From: GCA-2716945 sp964342835
Lineage (GTDB): Bacteria > Pseudomonadota > Gammaproteobacteria > GCA-002705445 > GCA-002716945
Reading direction: 5' to 3'
Assembly: GCA_964342835.1 (NCBI GenBank)
Contig: CAYFGJ010000012.1
Span: 1 to 17,265, forward strand
Length of the DNA stretch: 17,265 bases
The notes below the pieces were generated by a model. It ran no database searches, was not told where the DNA came from, and saw only the letters and a list, made by a program, of their open reading frames with translations. Position 1 is the first letter of the stretch, and the number at the start of each line of letters is the position of its first letter. Positions 1 to 8,114 of this stretch are shown here, piece after piece. Position numbers and translations under genes: made by a program.

Positions 1-795
1 TACTTTGCCTGACCCAATTGATATATCATCAATGGTCACAATTGGAACTACCGGATTTGTAGAGCTTGAGCACCAGATTTCTTGAGCACTTAAAACTTCT
101 TCTTTAGAAATATCACATTCTGATACTTCGATTGTATTTTGCCTAAGTAATTCAATTAATAGATTTCTCGTGACACCTGATAATAATTTGTTACTCAATT
201 TAGGAGTCTTAATAACATCTTGTGAAAGGACAAATACATTGCTTGCAGAACCTTCTGTTAATTTATTATCTCTTATGAGTATAGCTTCGTATTTATTCAT
301 TTTAGTCGCCGAATTCTTCAACATTACATTGGCAAGCAGTGATGTGGATTTTATATTAGCTTTAGTCCATCTATAATCATCTTGAATACACGCCTTAAAT
401 CCTTGTTCTATTTCAGAAACACTATATTTTTTATATGGCTGACCCATTACTAAAACTGTAGGTTCGCCACATTTATCAAAAATATGCTGACGTATCTTTT
501 CAACACCTCTAGTAATTTGAATATATATAGAATGTTCTTTATATTGATTAACAGAGATAAGTTCATTGACAGCATCATTAATTTTAGAAAAATTTATTAA
601 CTCTTTATTTATACCAGTCAAATCCAAACTCACCCTCAATCTATCTAAATGTTGACCTAATAGAAAAGGTTTTGATTTATATACTGGAATTAATTCGTAT
701 ACACCATCACCAAAAAGAAAACCTCTGTCCATGACTGAGATTTTTGCTTCATCTGAAGGAAAAAAAGATCCGTTCAAATAGAGTTTTTCTTGCAT
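1..795 (-). CDS. dat: D-amino-acid aminotransferase (partial, C-terminus beyond left edge)
   Basis: PLP-dependent class IV aminotransferase that exchanges the amino group between D-alanine and 2-oxo acids (for example to make D-glutamate) in the cytoplasm. The visible 265 residues show the fold-type IV start DRGFLFGDGVYE (residues 23-34), the catalytic lysine in NIKS (Lys149) and LTEGSASNVF (179-188, with the cofactor-side Glu181). R-Q-H at 102-104 corresponds to the Arg-x-His pair that holds the substrate carboxylate in Bacillus D-alanine aminotransferase, which argues for D-amino-acid rather than branched-chain specificity. The ATG lies 5 bases after the dacA stop and no clear Shine-Dalgarno is visible, so coupling to dacA is likely. 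Only about 15-20 C-terminal residues should be missing. Position next to the D-Ala-releasing carboxypeptidase fits D-alanine reuse. A branched-chain aminotransferase or aminodeoxychorismate lyase is the less likely alternative. Confidence 0.88.
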   Translation of the reverse strand, partial: MQEKLYLNGSFFPSDEAKISVMDRGFLFGDGVYELIPVYKSKPFLLGQHLDRLRVSLDLTGINKELINFSKINDAVNELISVNQYKEHSIYIQITRGVEKIRQHIFDKCGEPTVLVMGQPYKKYSVSEIEQGFKACIQDDYRWTKANIKSTSLLANVMLKNSATKMNKYEAILIRDNKLTEGSASNVFVLSQDVIKTPKLSNKLLSGVTRNLLIELLRQNTIEVSECDISKEEVLSAQEIWCSSSTNPVVPIVTIDDISIGSGKV

Positions 796-800
796 ATTTT

Positions 801-1946
801 TTACTTAATAAAAGAATCTATCGTTCTTCTTAACATATTGCCTGTTTGAATATCTTGAAGAGCGATTAGTTTTGCGGTACTTAATGTTTCATTATTTAAT
901 TTGATTGCAATAAAACCAACTACATCATTTTTAGCTATTGGAGCAGTTAGGTTTTTATCTATTATAAATTCTTTTTTAATTTTCTTGTATTGTCTCCTTG
1001 GTATTGCAATAAAATAATCTTCACTCAAACCGACAGGAAGCATTGTTTCGTTGCCTGAATATACTCTAGCTTGATGTATTTCCATATCTTTCTTAAAAAC
1101 TTTATGTGTCTCAAAAAATCTAAATCCATACTCTAAAAGAGATTTTGAGATTTCTATTCGTTGTCCTGGATTTTTAGCACCCAAAACAACAGCAATAAGT
1201 CTTCTACTACCTCGTTTTGATGAACTAGCAAGACAATAACCAGCTTTTTTAGTGAACCCAGTTTTTATTCCATCAACACTATCATCTATATACATTAATT
1301 TATTTCTTGAATACTGTTTAATTTCATTGAATATATATTCTTTTTGGCGATACATTTTATACAAACGAGGAAAATCTTTAATCAGAGCTCTTGATAAAAG
1401 AGCTATATCTTTCGATGTTGTATATAGTTCTTTGTTTGGCAAACCAGTAGAATTTGCATAATTAGTATTATTTAATTTTAATGTTGTTGCAATTTGATTC
1501 ATGTAATTTACAAAAGTCTCTTCATCACCAGAAATATATTCCGCCAAAGCTACACTTGCATCATTACCCGAACTCACTATTACACCCTGCAGTAAATCAG
1601 AAACTTTTACTTTTTTACCCACTTCAATGAACATTTTAGATCCCCCCATTTTCCATGCTTTTTTGCTGATGAGAACCTCATCTTCCATACTAATTGCTTT
1701 ATCCTTTAATTCAGTAAAAACAATATAAGAAGTCATAATTTTTGTAATGCTCGCGGGTGGCAACATTAAATTAGGGTTTTTTGAAGCAATAACCATACCG
1801 CTATCATAATCCATTAAAACATACGAACTAATATTCGGATTTGGCGCTTTAGGTATAGGTCCTGCAAAAGATGTGATACTAAAAAACGTTACAAGTGTTA
1901 AAAAAAATAAATTTCTCAGAAATATCATATTCTTTAATTGTATCAT
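801..1946 (-). CDS. dacA: D-alanyl-D-alanine carboxypeptidase (PBP5/6 type)
   Basis: Penicillin-binding protein that removes the terminal D-Ala of peptidoglycan pentapeptides in the periplasm. The 381-residue product has a signal peptide (hydrophobic stretch about 8-27, likely cut after SFA at 28). The three serine-peptidase S11 motifs are intact: S-I-T-K at 66-69 (nucleophile Ser66, Lys69), S-G-N at 126-128 and K-T-G at 228-230. A PBP5-type C-terminal beta domain follows (about 270-360), then a short basic tail (LRRTIDSFIK) that could be the membrane-binding amphipathic helix of this family. Length is close to E. coli PBP5. It lies 13 bases after mltB and 5 before dat in the same operon. The start at 1946 is preferred, but Met7 (MIFLRN) would also give a good signal peptide and neither has a clear ribosome-binding site. 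Confidence 0.95.
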   Translation of the reverse strand: MIQLKNMIFLRNLFFLTLVTFFSITSFAGPIPKAPNPNISSYVLMDYDSGMVIASKNPNLMLPPASITKIMTSYIVFTELKDKAISMEDEVLISKKAWKMGGSKMFIEVGKKVKVSDLLQGVIVSSGNDASVALAEYISGDEETFVNYMNQIATTLKLNNTNYANSTGLPNKELYTTSKDIALLSRALIKDFPRLYKMYRQKEYIFNEIKQYSRNKLMYIDDSVDGIKTGFTKKAGYCLASSSKRGSRRLIAVVLGAKNPGQRIEISKSLLEYGFRFFETHKVFKKDMEIHQARVYSGNETMLPVGLSEDYFIAIPRRQYKKIKKEFIIDKNLTAPIAKNDVVGFIAIKLNNETLSTAKLIALQDIQTGNMLRRTIDSFIK

Positions 1947-1959
1947 AAATTATAATTTT

Positions 1960-2988
1960 CTAGTTCGGTTTTATTTTATATGACTTAATATTTTTTCCAA
2001 GAAAATGGACAGCTAAGGCATAAAGTCTACTTCTATTGTAACGTGTTATAACATAAAAATTTTTATGTCCGAAACTATATACATTTCCATCTTGTTCTTT
2101 TCTAGCAATAACAGAAATAAGGCTGTTTTCATATATATATTCTTTTGAATTAATATAATTATCCTTAAAATATTTATATTTAGTATGTGGTTTATAAGAT
2201 TTTTTTGAAAAATCTCTAACTAATTCACTAGAATCTTCGTTATATATGATATGAGATAATATTAAATTATTTTTTTTCCAACCATGTTTATAAAGATAAT
2301 TTGCTACACTTCCTATTGCATCTGCATTGGAGTTCCATAAATCAATTTTCTTGTCATTATCAAAATCAATTGCATAATTTCTATAACTACTTGATATAAA
2401 TTGTGGCTTACCTAATGCACCAGCATATGATCCTTTTATTTTTTCGGGGTTAAGATTATTCTCCTTACATAGTAATAAAAAATTAATAAGTTCTGATTTG
2501 AAGAATTTTGCCCTTCTTCCTTTATTGGGGCCCATGGAAAGTGATGCTAACGTATCAAATGTTTTGAAATTCCCTGTTCGCTGACCAAATTTAGTTTCAA
2601 TTCCAATTATTGCTATGATTATTTCAGGTGGAACACCGAACATTTTGTATGCTTTATTTAACATGTATTCATTTTTATTCCAAAAGTCTTTACCCTGCTT
2701 AATATGGCTTTTGTTTACAAAGAGATTTTTATAATTTGTACAATTTATATCAGTTTTATCGCAGCCATTCCATGTTAAAGTTCTCTCGGGAGCTCTTTTA
2801 AAAAATTTCTTCAATCTGGATTCTGCTTTTACATTCTTAAAAAGATTTCTTAATTTTTGTTTATCATATGTATGTTTATCATGCATATAATCAATAAATT
2901 CATCTACCTCAATAGTATCATATGGACTAGAAGCGTGAGTTAATGTAATGCTTAAAAAGAGAATAAATATAAATATAATTCTTAACAT
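1960..2988 (-). CDS. mltB: Lytic murein transglycosylase B (MltB/Slt35 family), apparently not lipidated
   Basis: Cleaves the MurNAc-GlcNAc bond of peptidoglycan to leave 1,6-anhydro ends. The 342-residue protein carries the catalytic glutamate in IIAIIGIETKFG (Glu131) and the family blocks SYAGALGKPQF (187-197), YAIDFDNDKKIDLW (205-218) and AIGSVANYLYKHGW (224-237), which align easily with E. coli MltB. The signal peptide (about 1-19, LTHA-SS) has no lipobox cysteine, so the enzyme is predicted to be soluble in the periplasm, unlike the E. coli lipoprotein. Cys76 and Cys83 lie in a small loop (NGCDKTDINC) before the catalytic domain and could form a disulfide. In the block around 194, Lys-Pro replaces the Tyr-Gly usual in E. 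coli MltB. One base separates it from the rodA stop, so the two are translated from one message. Confidence 0.93.
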   Translation of the reverse strand: MLRIIFIFILFLSITLTHASSPYDTIEVDEFIDYMHDKHTYDKQKLRNLFKNVKAESRLKKFFKRAPERTLTWNGCDKTDINCTNYKNLFVNKSHIKQGKDFWNKNEYMLNKAYKMFGVPPEIIIAIIGIETKFGQRTGNFKTFDTLASLSMGPNKGRRAKFFKSELINFLLLCKENNLNPEKIKGSYAGALGKPQFISSSYRNYAIDFDNDKKIDLWNSNADAIGSVANYLYKHGWKKNNLILSHIIYNEDSSELVRDFSKKSYKPHTKYKYFKDNYINSKEYIYENSLISVIARKEQDGNVYSFGHKNFYVITRYNRSRLYALAVHFLGKNIKSYKIKPN

Positions 2989-2989
2989 A

Positions 2990-4111
2990 TTATTTTCTTA
3001 AAATTCTTTGATGTGACTTTATTGACATAATAATTCCTAGTGCAGCAAAAACTGTCACCATTGATGTGCCTCCATAACTCATAAAAGGTAATGGTGCTCC
3101 AACTACTGGCAAAATACCAATTACCATTCCTATATTGACAATAACATAGAGAAATATTGTGAGACTCAATGTACCTGATAATATTCTAGAGAAATTATCA
3201 GTTGCCTTGATAGAGATGCTTAATCCTCTTAATACTACAAAAAGATATAAAAACATTAATATTAGTATTCCAATAAATCCAAATTCTTCACCAAAAGCAG
3301 AAAATATAAAATCCGTATGATTTTCTGGTAAAAATTCTAATTTAGATTGAGTTCCATTCATATAACCTTTACCAAATAAACCCCCTGAACCAAGAGCAAT
3401 TTTTGATTGAATTAAATGATAACCAGTTCCAAGTGGATCAGATTCTGGTTCAAAGAAAGTCAAAATTCTTTGTTTTTGATATTGATGCAAGTTATACCAT
3501 AGAACTGGTAATGCTGAAGCTAATATAATGGATGATCCTAAAAAAAATTGTATTGACATTCCACCTAATAAAATTGCTATAACGCCTGACATACCAATCA
3601 ATAAAGCTGTACCAAGGTCGGGTTGTTTTGCAATTAAAAACATAGGTATTAATACAATAGAAGAAGCTATAACAAGATATATAAATTTAGGCGGTAGAGG
3701 TTTATCGTAATAATAAGAAGCTAGCATTAATGGTACAAATATTTTCATTAATTCAGATGGTTGAAATCTGATAAAATATAAATCCAACCAACGATCTGCA
3801 CTTTTCCCTACACCAAATAAAAGAACCAATAATAATAATAAAATACAAACATAATACAATCCTGGTGCAAATAATCTAAATGTATCTGGATGTATTTGTG
3901 CTAAAAAGACCATAGCTGTCAAACCCACGAGAACTCGAATTATTTGTTTTAATACCAAATTTGTATCACCATAAGAAATACTGTAAATGGTAATTACTCC
4001 AACAAAAACTATCATCATTACAGCAACAAATAATTTTGTATCAATTTTTAGAAAATTACTGATTCCAGAGACAACTCTATTAGTTTGATTTGAACTAGGA
4101 AGATTTATCAT
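2990..4111 (-). CDS. mrdB: Peptidoglycan glycosyltransferase RodA (SEDS family)
   Basis: Integral membrane polymerase of the elongasome that builds glycan strands from lipid II together with PBP2. The 373-residue product has about ten hydrophobic segments. SEDS landmarks are ADRWLDL (105-111) with FQPSE (116-120), KQPDLGTALL (162-171), and LPENHTDFIFS (261-271). Asp267 in the last motif matches the catalytic Asp262 of E. coli RodA. GEEFG follows (274-278), and the C-terminal PFMSYGG block is present. Motif content and the adjacent PBP2 favour RodA over FtsW. The start ATG overlaps the mrdA stop by 4 bases (ATGA), the usual sign of translational coupling and equal production of the two partners. 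An AAGG lies about 11 bases upstream. Also called rodA. Confidence 0.96.
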   Translation of the reverse strand: MINLPSSNQTNRVVSGISNFLKIDTKLFVAVMMIVFVGVITIYSISYGDTNLVLKQIIRVLVGLTAMVFLAQIHPDTFRLFAPGLYYVCILLLLLVLLFGVGKSADRWLDLYFIRFQPSELMKIFVPLMLASYYYDKPLPPKFIYLVIASSIVLIPMFLIAKQPDLGTALLIGMSGVIAILLGGMSIQFFLGSSIILASALPVLWYNLHQYQKQRILTFFEPESDPLGTGYHLIQSKIALGSGGLFGKGYMNGTQSKLEFLPENHTDFIFSAFGEEFGFIGILILMFLYLFVVLRGLSISIKATDNFSRILSGTLSLTIFLYVIVNIGMVIGILPVVGAPLPFMSYGGTSMVTVFAALGIIMSIKSHQRILRK

Positions 4112-6009
4112 TTCTTAGCTACCTTGTCTTTCTTTTGAAAATATTTATTTATAACATCTCTTGCAATAGGCGCAGCAACTGTTGAACCTCCTCCTCCATT
4201 TTCGACTATTACAGCTACAACTATTTCAGGATTTTCATAAGGCGCAAAACTGATAAATAATGCATGATCTTGAAGTTCTTTAGCGCCAAGCTTCCCTTTG
4301 TCCAAAGAATAAACTTGAGCAGTACCTGTTTTACCTGCAATTTCAATACTTTTAACTTTTCTCAATTGCGAAGCTGTGCCTACTCCAGATTCATTTACAA
4401 CTCTCCACATAGCTCTATTAACAACATCTAAATTCTCTAAGTTCATAGAAACAGATATTTTATTTTGATCATAATTATAATTATTAATCTCATCAGTTAT
4501 TATGTTTTGACTTTTTAAAAATAAGTGTGGTACAAAAGTTTCGCCTTGTCCCGCTAAAACAGATGTTGCTACCGCCAATTGTATTGGTGTTGTCAACATA
4601 TAACCTTGTCCAATACCAATATTAAGTGTTTCTCCAGGATACCATGGTAATTGTTTAGTTTTTCTTTTCCAATCACGATCTGGCATTAATCCTGTTGATT
4701 CGTTGTACAAATCTATATACGTTTTTTTCCCAAAGCCATATTTAGGTAATTTTTGACTCAACATATCTATACCAGTTACTTCAGCAAGTCTGTAAAAAAA
4801 TACATCACATGATTGTGCAATTGAATATGCTAAATCAGCAGATCCATGTCCTTCTTTTTTCCAACACTTGAATGGTCTTTTATGATTTCGCAACTTATAT
4901 TGACCAGAACAGGTCACTGATGTTGTTCGTGTAAAAATATTTTCATCTAAAGCTATTAATCCAACAAATGGTTTAATAGTTGAACCAGGAGGATACAAGC
5001 CTGCAATGGAGCGATTTATTAAAGGTCTATCTTTTCGACTGATTAATTCGTTATATGATTTTGTTGTTAGTTTCTTAGTAAATATATTAGTGTCATAACC
5101 AGGTGCACTCACCATTGCTAGCAAGTCTCCATTATTTGGATTCATTACTATCACTGAACCAGCTTTATTTTTCATTTTTTCATAAGCAAAGAGTTGTAAA
5201 TCCAAATCTATTGTAAGATAAATATCTACTCCGCGCTCTGGTTCTGATTTATCAAGAATTCTAACTACTTCACCTTGCGCATTAGTTTCAAGTCTTTCAA
5301 AACCAGGTTTACCAACTAATAAATTTTGATAAAATTTTTCTATACCTATTTTACCAACTTCAGTCATACCCTCTCGAATGTCAATTACACCAGATTCAAT
5401 ATCACTCTCAGATAATTTTGAAATATAACCAACTACATGTGCTAATGCCTCTGGATGTTTATAGATTCTCTTAGACACTGGAGTAATTTCTAATTCAGGT
5501 ATAATATACTGATCAACTGAAATTTGCGAAAACTCTTCTAAAGTTATATTTTCTGAAATAACAACATCTTTTAATCTTCTATTCTTAAATTGTTTTTTTA
5601 TAGATATCATTTTTTCATTTGAAAGTTTTAACAATTTTTGAATATTTTTATAAAATAAATCTACATCGGTTACTCTCTCTTTTTTTACTATTAGATCAAA
5701 AGTATTATAATTCTTAGCTAAAATTTTTCCGTTACGATCTAAAATTAAACCTCTAAAAGCCTGAATGGGTCTAATTTTTATTCTATTATCTTCAGCTTTA
5801 ACTAAATAATATTCATGGCTGGATACTTGAAGTTGATATAATTGAGATATATATGAACCAAACACAATAATTACTAAAATAATTGCAATTATTACTCTTT
5901 TGCTATGAGAATTTCTTTCTTCATCAGAATCACTCATTCTATCCCAGCTATATTTTTCTTCTATCTTGAGCTGTTTTCTGATAGAGTCTTTTCGAGCTTT
6001 AGTATTCAT
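4108..6009 (-). CDS. mrdA: Penicillin-binding protein 2, elongation-specific transpeptidase
   Basis: Class B penicillin-binding protein that cross-links peptidoglycan during side-wall growth, in complex with RodA. The 633 residues comprise a cytoplasmic tail of about 38 residues (longer and more charged than in E. coli), one membrane anchor (39-60), a PBP-dimer/pedestal domain (about 78-250) and a transpeptidase domain. The domain has the active-site tetrad S-T-I-K in PPGSTIKP (nucleophile Ser343, Lys346), S-C-D at 400-402 in the place of SxN as in other PBP2s, and K-T-G-T at 560-563. It is the first gene of the leftward operon and faces hppA across 56 bases. No Shine-Dalgarno is visible before the ATG, and a TATAAT on this strand sits only 8 bases upstream, so the message may start nearly at the start codon. 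Confidence 0.96.
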   Translation of the reverse strand: MNTKARKDSIRKQLKIEEKYSWDRMSDSDEERNSHSKRVIIAIILVIIVFGSYISQLYQLQVSSHEYYLVKAEDNRIKIRPIQAFRGLILDRNGKILAKNYNTFDLIVKKERVTDVDLFYKNIQKLLKLSNEKMISIKKQFKNRRLKDVVISENITLEEFSQISVDQYIIPELEITPVSKRIYKHPEALAHVVGYISKLSESDIESGVIDIREGMTEVGKIGIEKFYQNLLVGKPGFERLETNAQGEVVRILDKSEPERGVDIYLTIDLDLQLFAYEKMKNKAGSVIVMNPNNGDLLAMVSAPGYDTNIFTKKLTTKSYNELISRKDRPLINRSIAGLYPPGSTIKPFVGLIALDENIFTRTTSVTCSGQYKLRNHKRPFKCWKKEGHGSADLAYSIAQSCDVFFYRLAEVTGIDMLSQKLPKYGFGKKTYIDLYNESTGLMPDRDWKRKTKQLPWYPGETLNIGIGQGYMLTTPIQLAVATSVLAGQGETFVPHLFLKSQNIITDEINNYNYDQNKISVSMNLENLDVVNRAMWRVVNESGVGTASQLRKVKSIEIAGKTGTAQVYSLDKGKLGAKELQDHALFISFAPYENPEIVVAVIVENGGGGSTVAAPIARDVINKYFQKKDKVAKK

Positions 6010-6016
6010 CTGTCTA

Positions 6017-6022
6017 ATTATA
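6017..6022 (-). promoter_or_regulatory. Candidate -10 box of the mrdA-rodA-mltB-dacA-dat operon
   Basis: On the minus strand, TATAAT ends 7 bases before the mrdA ATG. It is a perfect -10 match in the only gap available for this operon's own promoter. No convincing -35 hexamer lies 16-18 bases upstream, where the strand is a T/A run. If used, transcription would begin within a few bases of the start codon, giving a leaderless or near-leaderless message, consistent with the missing Shine-Dalgarno. In DNA this AT-rich such hexamers also arise by chance. Confidence 0.35.
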
Positions 6023-6053
6023 TGTAGACTTCTGTTAAAAAAATATAAAAAAT

Positions 6054-6057
6054 GGAG
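6054..6057 (+). promoter_or_regulatory. Ribosome-binding site of hppA
   Basis: GGAG lies 8 bases before the ATG at 6066 and fixes that start. The 56-base gap 6010-6065 must also hold the hppA promoter. TATGTA at 6021-6026 is a weak -10 candidate that would overlap the divergent mrdA -10, but no matching -35 is evident. Confidence 0.6.
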
Positions 6058-6065
6058 AAAATTAT

Positions 6066-8105
6066 ATGATTACAATAGATTTTGGTATTATCCCTATATT
6101 CCTCGGTGTTTTAGGACTTATAGCTGCTTTTTTGCTATATAAATATATTCTCAGTTTTCCCACTGGTGAAGGTAAGATTTTAGAAATATCCCAAGAAATA
6201 CATCTTGGAGCCATGTCATTTATAAAAAAAGAATACTCAATACTTTTTATATTTTCATTGGTTTTAATTTTTGGCATTTATTATGGATTAGGTCTAGATA
6301 GTACTGTTGCATTTATTGTAGGAGCTTTGACATCTTCATTGGCAGGTTTTATAGGAATGTATACTTCTACTAAAGCAAATGTTAGGGCAACTAATGCTGC
6401 ACATACTGAAGGTATGAATAGAAGTTTAACTGTGGCTTTTTTTGGTGGCTCAATTATGGGATTGACTGTGGCAGCAATGGGACTAGTTGGTTTAGGTATT
6501 CTGTTCTTTCTCTATGGTCATGATCCTGAAACTGCATCTGTAATTCATGGATTTGGTATGGGTGCTTCAACAGTTGCATTATTTTCAAGAGTTGGTGGTG
6601 GTATATTTACTAAATGTGCAGATGTTGGAGCTGATTTGGTTGGGAAAGTTGAAGCAGGTATTCCTGAAGATGATCCAAGGAATCCTGGTGTAATAGCAGA
6701 TAATGTTGGTGATAATGTTGGAGATGTAGCTGGTATGGGCTCTGATATATTTGAATCATATTGTGGTTCTATAATTGCTTCTATAGCTATAGCTTCTACT
6801 CTTAATATAGTATTAGTTGAACAGTTGGGATTAAGATCTAATTTAATGTTTCTACCTTTAGCTTTAGCTTCTATTGGAATTGTATGTTCTTTGTTAGGTA
6901 TTTTATTAGTAAAAGTTTTATCAGATTCATCATCAACTAGTATTAATGTAAGTACCGCATTAAGAAGCGGTACATTTACTTCATCTATAATTTTTATTAT
7001 TGCTTCATACTTTATAATTTATACCTTGAATCTTAATTCTGATTTATGGGTTGCTGTGCTTGCAGGTTCTGTAGGTGGAGTTATTATCGGTCTTACTACA
7101 GAATTTTACACTGGTGGTGGTCCAGTTAGAAAAATTGCTAATCAAGGAAAAACTGGTCCAGCAACAATAATAACTACAGGTTTATCGGTTGGAATGGAAT
7201 CAGTGGTAATACCAATACTATCGATAGTTAGCATAATATTTATTTCTAATATATATGCTGGTTTATATGGAGTTGCAATTGCAGCAGTAGGTATGCTAGC
7301 AACTGTTGGTATAACAATGGCTATTGATGCATATGGCCCAGTGGCTGATAACGCCGGAGGAATTGCAGAAATGGCTGGATTAGGTGAAGAAACTAGAAAA
7401 ATTACTGACAATTTAGACCAAGTTGGTAATACAACCGCAGCAATAGGAAAAGGTTTTGCGATAGGTGCGGCAGCATTGGCAGCATTAGCGATAATTACAG
7501 CTTTCATAGAAGAAGTAAATCATACAAGGATGGAGCAAGGACGAAATGCAATAGAATTGCTTTTAACAAACACAAATGTACTAATTGGTCTCTTTATCGG
7601 CGGTATGATCCCTTATTTAGTTGGTTCTTTAACTATCAATGCAGTAGGAGATGCTGCATATGAAATGATTAATGAGATAAGAAGACAATTCAAAGAAATT
7701 CCAGGATTATTGGAAGGTACAGGAAAACCCGATAATAGTCGTTGTGTAGAAATTGCTACTGAAGCTGCAATTAAGAAAATGGTATTGCCTGGTGCAATTG
7801 CGGTTTTTTCTCCAATTATTATTGGTTTTGCCTTTGGTGCAGAAATGTTAGGAGGATTACTTGGTGGCGGATTGATAAGCTGTGTTTTATTAGCACTAAC
7901 TATGTCAAATGCTGGTGGTGCATGGGATAATGCAAAAAAATTTATTGAACAAGGTAATCTCGGTGGAAAAGGATCTGAGACACATAAGGCAGCTGTTGTA
8001 GGTGACACTGTCGGAGATCCATTAAAAGATACATCTGGGCCATCAATGAACATATTAATTAATGTAATGGCTATAGTTAGTCTTGTTATAGCACCGCTTT
8101 TGTAG
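6066..8105 (+). CDS. hppA: Membrane-bound ion-translocating pyrophosphatase, K+-dependent type
   Basis: Hydrolyses PPi on the cytoplasmic face and pumps H+ and/or Na+ out across the inner membrane. The 679-residue protein has about 15-16 hydrophobic segments. Substrate-site motifs are DLVGKVE (190-196), EDDPRNP (201-207), ADNVGDNVGD (211-220) and, near the C-terminus, GDTVGDPLKDTSGP. In GNTTAAIGKG (454-463), Ala458 and Gly461 occupy the positions that are Lys and Thr in K+-independent enzymes, so K+ dependence is expected. DIFESY (227-232) puts the gate glutamate at Glu230, the arrangement found in Na+-pumping enzymes but not restricted to them, so ion choice stays open. It is divergent from mrdA and 9 bases upstream of adk, whose ribosome-binding site overlaps the hppA stop. 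Long antisense reading frames inside it are artefacts of its Gly/Ala-rich composition. Confidence 0.96.
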   Translation: MITIDFGIIPIFLGVLGLIAAFLLYKYILSFPTGEGKILEISQEIHLGAMSFIKKEYSILFIFSLVLIFGIYYGLGLDSTVAFIVGALTSSLAGFIGMYTSTKANVRATNAAHTEGMNRSLTVAFFGGSIMGLTVAAMGLVGLGILFFLYGHDPETASVIHGFGMGASTVALFSRVGGGIFTKCADVGADLVGKVEAGIPEDDPRNPGVIADNVGDNVGDVAGMGSDIFESYCGSIIASIAIASTLNIVLVEQLGLRSNLMFLPLALASIGIVCSLLGILLVKVLSDSSSTSINVSTALRSGTFTSSIIFIIASYFIIYTLNLNSDLWVAVLAGSVGGVIIGLTTEFYTGGGPVRKIANQGKTGPATIITTGLSVGMESVVIPILSIVSIIFISNIYAGLYGVAIAAVGMLATVGITMAIDAYGPVADNAGGIAEMAGLGEETRKITDNLDQVGNTTAAIGKGFAIGAAALAALAIITAFIEEVNHTRMEQGRNAIELLLTNTNVLIGLFIGGMIPYLVGSLTINAVGDAAYEMINEIRRQFKEIPGLLEGTGKPDNSRCVEIATEAAIKKMVLPGAIAVFSPIIIGFAFGAEMLGGLLGGGLISCVLLALTMSNAGGAWDNAKKFIEQGNLGGKGSETHKAAVVGDTVGDPLKDTSGPSMNILINVMAIVSLVIAPLL

Positions 8106-8114
8106 GAGAAATAA

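Noticed and set aside
7142..8053. Long open frames on the minus strand inside hppA, apparently Pro/Ile/Ala-rich proteins.
   Set aside because: They lie opposite strongly conserved pyrophosphatase sequence, resemble no family, and their composition is what antisense Gly/Ala/Val codons give.
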